From Olleya namhaensis (GTDB lineage: Bacteria > Bacteroidota > Bacteroidia > Flavobacteriales > Flavobacteriaceae): DNA of 64,000 nt. The stretch spans positions 248,001 through 312,000 of the forward strand of contig NZ_FORM01000003.1 of assembly GCF_900114005.1 (NCBI RefSeq), in the 5' to 3' direction. The position numbers and the translations under genes were made by a program. Each line of letters begins with the position of its first letter. Position 1 is the stretch's first letter. The notes below the pieces were generated by a model. The model worked only from the letters and a program-made list of their open reading frames with translations. It was not told the DNA's origin and made no database searches. Shown piece after piece: positions 1 through 6,814 of the stretch.

Positions 1-227
1 TGTAAGTCTTGTGCTAAATCTTCTAGATCTTCTTTTGGTGTTTTAACTATAGAGGCATACAAATTAGCATTTCCAGTTGTCATTAAATCTGCAGATGTAA
101 AAGCAGACGCTTTGTGTACATATACTAAATGGAAATTAATAGCTTTATTTTCAAAAAGCATAGCTGCATAATGCATGGCATTTTTAGAGCTTTGAGAAAA
201 ATCTGTAAGTAAAAGGATGTTTTTCAT
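1..227 (-). CDS. Universal stress protein (UspA family), C-terminus beyond window
   Basis: This reading frame starts with ATG at 227 and runs off the left edge, so only about 75 residues are visible. The N-terminus reads MKNILLLTDFSQSSKNAMHY, which matches the first beta strand and the aspartate of the nucleotide-binding Usp fold (K-x-I-L-x-x-T-D-F-S). A second Usp gene lies at 25944-26774. Usp proteins bind ATP or respond to energy and oxygen stress; the position next to the cbb3 oxidase cluster fits a low-oxygen role, but that is inference. A sigma-54-like promoter lies about 70 bases upstream. The family call is firm; the exact role is unknown. Confidence 0.85.
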   Translation of the reverse strand, partial: MKNILLLTDFSQSSKNAMHYAAMLFENKAINFHLVYVHKASAFTSADLMTTGNANLYASIVKTPKEDLEDLAQDL

Positions 228-298
228 TTTAAAGACGTTTTTTGAGTAAATAAGGTTTGATAATTTACGTTTATTTATAAGACTAGCAGCTATTTACT

Positions 299-314
299 AG
301 CATTAAATGTGCCT
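299..314 (-). promoter_or_regulatory. Candidate sigma-54 promoter for the usp gene
   Basis: On the minus strand the sequence AGGCACATTTAATGCT resembles the sigma-54 -24/-12 consensus TGGCAC-N5-TTGCW. The invariant GG and GC are present with exactly ten bases between them; the mismatches are the first T and one T of TTGC. Transcription would begin near 288, giving a leader of about 60 bases before the usp start at 227. Inference from the motif only. Confidence 0.45.
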
Positions 315-322
315 GGCATTAT

Positions 323-337
323 TTCCGCGAAAGCGAA
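323..337. repeat. 15-bp GC-rich dispersed repeat, copy 1
   Basis: TTCCGCGAAAGCGAA stands out against AT-rich surroundings. A copy differing at one base lies inverted at 6701-6715. Both flank the cco gene cluster in intergenic DNA. The core CGC-GAAA-GCG can fold as a tiny hairpin. Function unknown. Confidence 0.5.
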
Positions 338-351
338 AAAAATATTTTCTT

Positions 352-1053
352 TTAATGACAATCTATGGCACTATTTACCATCTCCACCACGGGACTTGGC
401 GATATATAAGGAATACCTAAACCTAAGCCACGTAAAATAAATAAGGCACCAATAATAACGATAAATACAGGAATAGCCTTTTGAATACGTTGTTTTACTT
501 GTGCATTTAAAAATTTACCTAAATATATTGCTGTGGTCATTAACGGTATTGTACCTAAACCAAAAAAGGCCATATATAAACTGCCTTGCCATGCTGTACC
601 TGTTGCAATAGCTCCAAAAACAGCCATATAAACCAATCCACAAGGTAAAAATCCGTTTAAAAAGCCAATGGTTAAAAAGGTGTCTGCAGTCTTATTTTTT
701 AAGGCTTGACCCATTTGTTTTTTTACAAAACCTATTGCCTTGTAAATGGGCTTTACTATAAAATTTTGACCCAATTTTTTATAAGGAAAAAGGATAACAA
801 CAATCATTAAAACACCTATTACAATAGATAACTTTTGTTGTAATCCAAAAATATAAAGGCTTTTACCTATTAAACCAAAAATTAATCCGATAATACTATA
901 GGCTAATAGACGTCCAAAATGATAAGCCGCTATTTGTGTTATTTTTTTAAAAGAATTACTTCTGTCTACAGGCAACATAAAAGCAATAGGTCCACACATA
1001 CCAACGCAGTGAAAACTACCCAATAAGCCAAATATGAGTGCTGTAAGTAACAT
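352..1053 (-). CDS. SafE/UreH-like membrane protein of the cbb3 assembly cluster
   Basis: The 233-residue protein has about six hydrophobic segments and begins with a helix carrying FHCVGMCGP, the cysteine signature of the sulfite exporter TauE/SafE-like or DsbD_2/UreH domain family. Members next to cbb3 oxidase genes are thought to help copper or cytochrome c handling during oxidase assembly; that function is inferred from neighbourhood. A second motif, FLPCGLVYMAVFGA, supplies another conserved cysteine. The start codon overlaps the ccoH stop by one base (TAATG), which suggests translational coupling and makes it the last gene of the ccoSNOQPGH operon. Family call good, substrate unknown. 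Confidence 0.8.
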   Translation of the reverse strand: MLLTALIFGLLGSFHCVGMCGPIAFMLPVDRSNSFKKITQIAAYHFGRLLAYSIIGLIFGLIGKSLYIFGLQQKLSIVIGVLMIVVILFPYKKLGQNFIVKPIYKAIGFVKKQMGQALKNKTADTFLTIGFLNGFLPCGLVYMAVFGAIATGTAWQGSLYMAFFGLGTIPLMTTAIYLGKFLNAQVKQRIQKAIPVFIVIIGALFILRGLGLGIPYISPSPVVEMVNSAIDCH

Positions 1054-1499
1054 TAGTACTGTATTTCTTCTTTAAACATGTAGTTTGTATCTTTATAGCT
1101 CCAATCTATTTTAATATTCCAACGACCATCTAATAAACGTTTGTCAGGTATGAGCAAATTGTGATTAGACAACAAAATTGTGGTTTCGAAGTCTAGTTGT
1201 TTATTAGATGGTCTATATAGGAATACTTTACCTGTAATATTTTTGTCTTGGAAATCAGCTGGAAAGCTAATAACAATACCTTCGGTTGTTTTTTTCCAAG
1301 TCACTTTAGACGCTAATGTTTTGGCGTTTTTTTCTTTATTGATATCGTTCTGAAATTCTAATTCTTGCTTGTAATAGTTTTCATCTACTAAATCGTGATC
1401 TAGGCTTTTATCCGTATTCATAGATATCACAAAATACATGATAAAGCTTATAAATAGTATAAAAGCAATTACAACACCTGTTCCCCAGTTAAATTTCAT
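1053..1499 (-). CDS. ccoH: FixH/CcoH, cbb3 oxidase assembly protein
   Basis: The 148-residue protein has one N-terminal membrane helix (about residues 5-26) followed by a periplasmic domain. The motif DLVDENYYKQELEFQ just after the helix is typical of FixH, where a D-x-Y-Y-x-x-x-x-x-Y/F pattern is conserved. FixH/CcoH is needed for maturation and stability of the cbb3 oxidase. It sits 11 bases after ccoG and overlaps the following SafE-like gene by one base. Confidence 0.9.
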   Translation of the reverse strand: MKFNWGTGVVIAFILFISFIMYFVISMNTDKSLDHDLVDENYYKQELEFQNDINKEKNAKTLASKVTWKKTTEGIVISFPADFQDKNITGKVFLYRPSNKQLDFETTILLSNHNLLIPDKRLLDGRWNIKIDWSYKDTNYMFKEEIQY

Positions 1500-1510
1500 A
1501 GTCTTATTTT

Positions 1511-2935
1511 TTAATTATAGCTTCTAGGTCCTAAGAAGTTTACTGTTGTGGTTTCTATTAATTTATCAAGACTGTACACCTCTATAGTCAATTTGGTTTT
1601 ATCCTCTTTTAAAAGGCTTTGATCAAGCTCTATAAATAATGTTCCTTGTGCTAAACCTTGTGCTGGTACTACAAAACTATTATCTGTTGATACTAACTTG
1701 ACAGTCCCTTTATATTTTTTAAGTTTGAAATTGACATTGTCAATCTCCTGAGTTGTTTTATTAACAACCTTGTATGTAAATACATTACTAATGACATTAT
1801 TTGCCTTATGCTCAAACAATTGCCCAGGTAATCTTAAGACTCTAGCTTCGACATCATTACGCAATTGTAACATCGCTATTAAAACACCCGTTAAAATAAC
1901 TAGTACTACAATATAGGCTTTAAGACGCGTGGTTAATTTAAAAGGCGCTTTCTTTTCTATATTATCCTCACTAGCATAACGTATTAACCCTTTAGGGTAA
2001 CCTACCTTCTCCATTATATCATCACACTCGTCTATACAAGCTGTACAGTTAACACATTCTAATTGTGTACCGTTTCTGATATCAATACCTGTTGGACAAA
2101 CATGCACACATTGCATACAATCTATACAATCACCATGACCAAGTGCTTCTCTGTCTTCGTTTTTTCTAAATTTTTTGCGTCCATTTTCTCCTTCTCCACG
2201 TTTATGATCGTAAGCAACAATAATGGATTGATTATCTAATAGCACACCTTGTAAACGTCCATAAGGACAAGCTATAATACATACTTGCTCTCTAAACCAT
2301 GAAAATACAAAGTAAAATAAACCTGTAAAAATCAATAACGGAAATAAGGTGCTTAAATGCTGAGAGGGTCCTTCTGTTACGTAATTTAATAACTTATCAC
2401 TACCAATTAAATAGGCTAAAAACACATTAGCAATAAAAAAGGAAATGATTATAAAAATGGTGTGTTTTAATACACGTTTTCTAATTTTTTCTGGAGTCCA
2501 TTTGGTGCGTTTTAACTTCATTTGCGCCCCTCTATCCCCATCTATCCAATACTCAATACGTCTAAATACCATTTCTAGAAATATGGTTTGTGGGCAAATC
2601 CATCCACAAAATATACGCCCAAAAGCAACCGTAAATATGGTAATAAAGACCACACCAATAATCATAGAGATTACAAATAAGTGAAAATCTTGAGGCCAAA
2701 ACGGAAATCCAAAAACATTAAAACGACGCTCTAGAACATTGAATAATAAAAACTGGTTACCATTAATTTTAACAAATGGAGCTGCAAATAAAAAGACTAA
2801 TAGCACATAACTAACAATCTTCCTATAATCGTAAAACTTACCACTGGGTTTTTTAGGAAAAACCCAAGCACGTTTACCGTCTTCGCCTATAGTTGATATT
2901 GAGTCTCTAAAACCCTCGTTAATTGGAGCTTCCAT
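1511..2935 (-). CDS. ccoG: CcoG, polyferredoxin-like cbb3 oxidase accessory protein
   Basis: At 474 residues this matches the usual size of CcoG/FixG/RdxA. It has an N-terminal membrane region (helices near residues 40-60, 85-110, 155-180 and 195-215), a cluster of two ferredoxin motifs (CIDCMQCVHVCP and CVNCTACIDECD) that should hold two [4Fe-4S] clusters, another helix near 340-360, and a C-terminal periplasmic Ig-like domain. The family is linked to copper reduction during cbb3 assembly. Membrane cysteines are present in GRIFCGWICPQT and VCIIACPYGRLQG. It lies between ccoP (9 bases) and ccoH (11 bases). Confidence 0.95.
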   Translation of the reverse strand: MEAPINEGFRDSISTIGEDGKRAWVFPKKPSGKFYDYRKIVSYVLLVFLFAAPFVKINGNQFLLFNVLERRFNVFGFPFWPQDFHLFVISMIIGVVFITIFTVAFGRIFCGWICPQTIFLEMVFRRIEYWIDGDRGAQMKLKRTKWTPEKIRKRVLKHTIFIIISFFIANVFLAYLIGSDKLLNYVTEGPSQHLSTLFPLLIFTGLFYFVFSWFREQVCIIACPYGRLQGVLLDNQSIIVAYDHKRGEGENGRKKFRKNEDREALGHGDCIDCMQCVHVCPTGIDIRNGTQLECVNCTACIDECDDIMEKVGYPKGLIRYASEDNIEKKAPFKLTTRLKAYIVVLVILTGVLIAMLQLRNDVEARVLRLPGQLFEHKANNVISNVFTYKVVNKTTQEIDNVNFKLKKYKGTVKLVSTDNSFVVPAQGLAQGTLFIELDQSLLKEDKTKLTIEVYSLDKLIETTTVNFLGPRSYN

Positions 2936-2944
2936 TTTTATAAT

Positions 2945-3910
2945 TTAATTATTACTAGAAACAGTTTTACCTATTTCTAAAGCTTCAGTGTTTTCTTGTT
3001 CTGCTGGAGTTGTAGTATCTTCTGTTCCTTCCGGCTGCCATAAATCGCCTTCAGCATCTTTACCTTTAGCTGGCGTTGTACCTTGTAAAGACAATACATA
3101 ACTTGCAACTTGAGCCATTTCTAATGGTTTTAAACCTTCTTTTTTCCAAGAGATCATCCCTTTTCCTGATCTACCTCCTTCAGAGATTGTATGAAATACA
3201 CTTTTAATGTCTCCTCCTAAAATCCAGTATTTATCCGTTAAATTTGGTCCAATACCTCCACCTCCATCTGCCATATGACAGGCAACACAGTTAGCATCAA
3301 ATACTTTTTTACCAATTTGAAGATCTGCCGCATCTGTTAATAAAACTACTGAGTTAACATCTACTAAATTTTTAGCTGTTTTTTTATACGCTTCAATTTC
3401 TATTTTAGCTTGAGCATACTCGTTATCCAATTCTTCGTATTGTGTATCTGATGACCCTGTAACATGAAAATTAAATAAATAAATTACAGCAAAAACCATA
3501 GAAGCATACCAAGAATACAACCACCATGGTGGTAAATTATTATCCAACTCTTTTATACCATCGTAGTTATGGTCAAGGATAATTTCATGCTCCTCTTCTA
3601 TTGGAGTTTCTCCTCCTTTTAATTTATGGTACAGCGCTTTAGCTTTTTTAAACTCTGGTACTTTAGAGGTGTTTGCTAGGTAACGTGCTTTACCTGCTTC
3701 ATCTAAACTTTGAAACAATACGTTTTCTATAGATCCAACAATACCTTCTACAGCAATTAGTATAAATAATACTAATACTAAAAATAACATGATAATTGGA
3801 TACTCTAAAAAAGCGGGTTTATCTCCAGAGTCTACAAAATATTCTACCAATCCAAAGATGGCAAAAAAGAGAGCTGGGACTCTTACATATGATGGGATTA
3901 ATTTTTTCAT
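2945..3910 (-). CDS. ccoP: CcoP, cytochrome c subunit III of cbb3 oxidase (single heme motif)
   Basis: The 321-residue protein has two N-terminal membrane helices (about 10-25 and 40-60), a soluble linker, a further helix near 130-145 (NLPPWWLYSWYASMVFAVIY) and a cytochrome c domain. Only one heme-binding motif is present, CVACH at residues 208-212, with a later SGKGMISWK segment supplying the methionine ligand. Proteobacterial CcoP usually has two c-type hemes, so this is a shortened electron entry path. The C-terminal tail (from about 285) is rich in Glu, Thr and Pro and looks disordered. It is the electron-accepting subunit next to ccoQ and ccoG. Confidence 0.92.
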   Translation of the reverse strand: MKKLIPSYVRVPALFFAIFGLVEYFVDSGDKPAFLEYPIIMLFLVLVLFILIAVEGIVGSIENVLFQSLDEAGKARYLANTSKVPEFKKAKALYHKLKGGETPIEEEHEIILDHNYDGIKELDNNLPPWWLYSWYASMVFAVIYLFNFHVTGSSDTQYEELDNEYAQAKIEIEAYKKTAKNLVDVNSVVLLTDAADLQIGKKVFDANCVACHMADGGGGIGPNLTDKYWILGGDIKSVFHTISEGGRSGKGMISWKKEGLKPLEMAQVASYVLSLQGTTPAKGKDAEGDLWQPEGTEDTTTPAEQENTEALEIGKTVSSNN

Positions 3911-3997
3911 TTGATTAGTTTTTATTGTTTTGAAATAGACAAATAGAACCTTTGACTTTTATTATTTTATAATTAAATAATAAAGCGTTTGGTCTGA

Positions 3998-4192
3998 TCA
4001 TTCGATTTCGTTTTCGTTTTCGTTGTCTAATTCTAATGGAATATTACTTACTTGAGTGATATAGTCTTTTTTGGCGGTAATTACCCACCAAAAAAGGACT
4101 ACAAAAAAACCAAAGAATATAAGTAATGATAGTATTGGGTATATCTCTACACCTGCAATACTGTCTAAATGATTTTTTACAAATTTTAACAT
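3998..4192 (-). CDS. ccoQ: CcoQ, small subunit of cbb3 oxidase
   Basis: The 64-residue protein has one membrane helix (about 17-40, YPILSLLIFFGFFVVLFWW) and an acidic tail ending ELDNENENEIE. Size, single helix and position between ccoNO and ccoP identify CcoQ/FixQ, which stabilises the assembled oxidase. It starts 6 bases after the ccoNO stop. An 87-base gap to ccoP holds an AT-rich partial inverted repeat but no clear terminator. Confidence 0.85.
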   Translation of the reverse strand: MLKFVKNHLDSIAGVEIYPILSLLIFFGFFVVLFWWVITAKKDYITQVSNIPLELDNENENEIE

Positions 4193-4198
4193 GACGTT

Positions 4199-6391
4199 TT
4201 AGTTTTGTACGGTTGTTTCTTCTTTTCCTTCTTTAATATCAGTACCTAAACGTTGTAAGTAAGCTATAACTGCTACTATTTCGCGGTTACGCATTTCTAC
4301 AAAATCAGCACCTCCGTTTTTCTTACTAGCTTCATAAGCTTCTGCAAAATCAGGATCTGTGTAAAGATTTTTTTCTATCTGTGTTCCTTGCGCTAACATT
4401 TCGGCTTGTGCATTTGCAATATCCTCATCTGTATAAGGGACACCTAATGTTACCATCACTTTCATTTTAGCTTCGATATCAGTCTTATCTAGCGTATTAT
4501 CTATTAACCATTTATAAGATGGCATTATAGATCCTGAAGAGGTACTTTGTGGATCATACATGTGGTTAAAATGCCAGTTGTCTGAATATTTACCACCTAT
4601 ACGGTGTAAATCTGGACCTGTACGTTTACTTCCCCATAAAAATGGATGATCATAAACAAACTCTCCTGCTTTACTATATTCTCCGTAACGCTCTACTTCA
4701 CTTCTAAATGGACGTACCATTTGAGAGTGACATCCAACACAACCTTCACGGATGTAAATATCTCTACCTTCCAATTCTAATGGGGAATAAGGTTTAACAC
4801 TACTAATTGTAGGTATATTAGATTTAACCATTATTGTTGGTACAATTTGTACAACACCACCAATTAAAATAGCTATTGTAGCACCTATAGTTAATTTAAT
4901 AGGTTTACGTTCTAACCAAGTGTGCCATCCCTCTCCAGAAACACGTTTTTTAGACACACGTTGTAATGCTGCAGCTTCTGCTAATTCATCTTCAACAACA
5001 CTACCTTTTCTAATGGTTTGGATAACGTTAAACACTAAGATTAACATTCCTGTTAAGTATAAAGTCCCTCCAATAGCACGCATCCAGTACATTGGCATAA
5101 TCTCAGTAACTGTTTCTAAAAAGTTACCGTACACTAATGTTCCATCAGGATTAAACTGCTTCCACATACTAGCTTGTGTAAATCCAGCAACATACATTGG
5201 TAAAGCATACATAATAATACCTAACGTACCAATCCAAAAATGAAGATTTGCTAAGGCTAAAGAATATAGTTTTGTTTTAAATAATTTTGGCACTAAATAG
5301 TAAATCATACCAAAGGTTAAAAATCCGTTCCAAGCTAAAGCACCTACGTGCACGTGGGCAATAATCCAATCTGTAAAGTGAGCAATTGCATTTACGTTTT
5401 TTAGTGATAACATTGGTCCTTCAAATGTTGCCATACCATAACCTGTAATGGCAACTACCATAAATTTAAGTACCGGATCAACACGAACTTTATCCCATGC
5501 ACCACGAAGTGTTAGTAGTCCGTTTATCATACCTCCCCAAGATGGCATCAATAACATTACAGAAAATGCAACTCCTAAATTCTGAGCCCATTCTGGTAAA
5601 GCTGTGTATAATAAATGGTGTGGTCCAGCCCATATATAAATAAAGATTAAAGACCAAAAGTGAACAATTGATAATCTATAAGAATATACTGGTCTGTTGG
5701 CTGCTTTAGGTACAAAATAGTACATTAACCCTAAAAACGGTGTTGTTAAGAAAAAGGCAACCGCATTATGTCCATACCACCATTGTACTAAAGCATCTTG
5801 CACCCCTGCGTAAACTGAGTAACTTTTCATACCCGTTAAACTAACCGGCAACTCTAAACTATTAAATATATGTAATACAGCGACAGTTACAAATGTGGCA
5901 ATATAAAACCAAATAGCAACGTATAAGTGACGTTGACGACGTTTCATCATCGTACCAATCAAGTTAATCCCAAAAGCCACCCAGATTAAAGCAATAGCAA
6001 TATCAAAAGGCCATTCTAACTCTGCGTATTCTTTAGATGTAGAGTATCCTAATGGTAATGTTATGGCGGCACCAACAATAATTAATTGCCATCCCCAAAA
6101 GTTAATATTACTTAGTAAATCGCTGTACATTCTAGCTTTTAGTAAACGTTGCGTAGAGTAATAAACCCCTGCAAAAATAGCATTACCAACAAATGCAAAA
6201 ATCACCGCATTGGTGTGTAAAGGTCTTAAACGTCCAAAGCTTAGCCATGAAATTCCGTCTGTCATATTCGGGAATAAAAACATGTAGGCTAAAAGCAACC
6301 CTACAAGCATACCAACAACTCCCCAGAGCATGGTTGCGTAAAGAAACTTTTTAACGATCTTGTTATCGTAATAAAATTGCTGCATTTCCAT
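4199..6391 (-). CDS. ccoNO: CcoN-CcoO fusion: catalytic subunit plus heme c subunit of cbb3 oxidase
   Basis: This 730-residue protein joins two subunits that are separate in most Proteobacteria. Residues 1 to about 475 are the heme-copper CcoN part with about a dozen membrane helices and histidine-rich loops (WWYGHNAVAFFLT, AGPHHLLYTALPEW, HFTDWIIAHVHVGALAWNG). After a linker and a further helix near 500-520 comes CcoO with the heme motif CVGCH at residues 551-555, followed by SQMVRPFRSEVERYGEYS, a CcoO signature. It reduces oxygen at low concentration and pumps protons. The fusion has been noted in Bacteroidota oxidases. It starts 2 bases after ccoS ends. Confidence 0.96.
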   Translation of the reverse strand: MEMQQFYYDNKIVKKFLYATMLWGVVGMLVGLLLAYMFLFPNMTDGISWLSFGRLRPLHTNAVIFAFVGNAIFAGVYYSTQRLLKARMYSDLLSNINFWGWQLIIVGAAITLPLGYSTSKEYAELEWPFDIAIALIWVAFGINLIGTMMKRRQRHLYVAIWFYIATFVTVAVLHIFNSLELPVSLTGMKSYSVYAGVQDALVQWWYGHNAVAFFLTTPFLGLMYYFVPKAANRPVYSYRLSIVHFWSLIFIYIWAGPHHLLYTALPEWAQNLGVAFSVMLLMPSWGGMINGLLTLRGAWDKVRVDPVLKFMVVAITGYGMATFEGPMLSLKNVNAIAHFTDWIIAHVHVGALAWNGFLTFGMIYYLVPKLFKTKLYSLALANLHFWIGTLGIIMYALPMYVAGFTQASMWKQFNPDGTLVYGNFLETVTEIMPMYWMRAIGGTLYLTGMLILVFNVIQTIRKGSVVEDELAEAAALQRVSKKRVSGEGWHTWLERKPIKLTIGATIAILIGGVVQIVPTIMVKSNIPTISSVKPYSPLELEGRDIYIREGCVGCHSQMVRPFRSEVERYGEYSKAGEFVYDHPFLWGSKRTGPDLHRIGGKYSDNWHFNHMYDPQSTSSGSIMPSYKWLIDNTLDKTDIEAKMKVMVTLGVPYTDEDIANAQAEMLAQGTQIEKNLYTDPDFAEAYEASKKNGGADFVEMRNREIVAVIAYLQRLGTDIKEGKEETTVQN

Positions 6392-6393
6392 AA

Positions 6394-6588
6394 TTAATTG
6401 TGATTAGTCTTTTTATTATTCTTAGTTAGTGATTCTGTGGTTTTAACCAATTCGTCTTCAAAAAGCATCCTTACTGAAGGCGTATAGCTATCATCAAATT
6501 GTCCGTTTCTTATTGCCAATATAAAGGCTATAAAAAAGACAATTGCGACAACAATGCTGACTGTTAGTAAAATGTATATAACGCTCAT
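6394..6588 (-). CDS. ccoS: CcoS, cbb3 oxidase maturation protein
   Basis: The 64-residue protein has one membrane helix (residues 3-27) followed by the conserved AIRNGQFDD segment that marks CcoS. The family is required for cofactor insertion into the cbb3 oxidase. It is the first gene of the operon, with a Crp/Fnr-type box and a TACTTTTG promoter element upstream. Confidence 0.9.
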   Translation of the reverse strand: MSVIYILLTVSIVVAIVFFIAFILAIRNGQFDDSYTPSVRMLFEDELVKTTESLTKNNKKTNHN

Positions 6589-6608
6589 ACCTATTAGAAG
6601 TTATGCTA

Positions 6609-6651
6609 CAAAAGTAGCTTAGATGTCTATTTTAAAAGATGACATTTATCA
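6609..6651 (-). promoter_or_regulatory. Promoter of ccoS operon with Crp/Fnr-type box
   Basis: TGACATTTATCA at 6640-6651 fits the TGA-N6-TCA half-site spacing of Crp/Fnr regulators. On the minus strand TACTTTTG (6616-6609) fits the Bacteroidota -7 element TAnnTTTG. The box centre lies 36.5 bases upstream of the final G, which would put it near -41 from the start of transcription, a class II activator position. The same spacing occurs upstream of ccoI. The start site is inferred. Confidence 0.65.
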
Positions 6652-6700
6652 TGTTTGAATTAATTTCTGAAAAAAAATTAAGATTTATTTAAGATTGTTT

Positions 6701-6715
6701 TTCGCTTACGCGGAA
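6701..6715. repeat. 15-bp GC-rich dispersed repeat, copy 2 (inverted)
   Basis: TTCGCTTACGCGGAA is the reverse complement of the copy at 323-337 with one base changed in the loop (GAAA to GTAA). It lies upstream of ccoS and downstream of ccoI. Function unknown. Confidence 0.5.
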
Positions 6716-6814
6716 TATTTGCCAAAACGCAGTAATTTAAAACGAAACGATAGTAATACTAGAAAAAAAAGTACACCGAGAAGTCTTAGTGACTTCCTTC
6801 TATTTATCAAACAA

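Noticed and set aside
323-337. Tiny hairpin as terminator of the cco operon
   Set aside because: The T-run lies on the wrong side of the stem for a minus-strand terminator; it is more likely a dispersed repeat.
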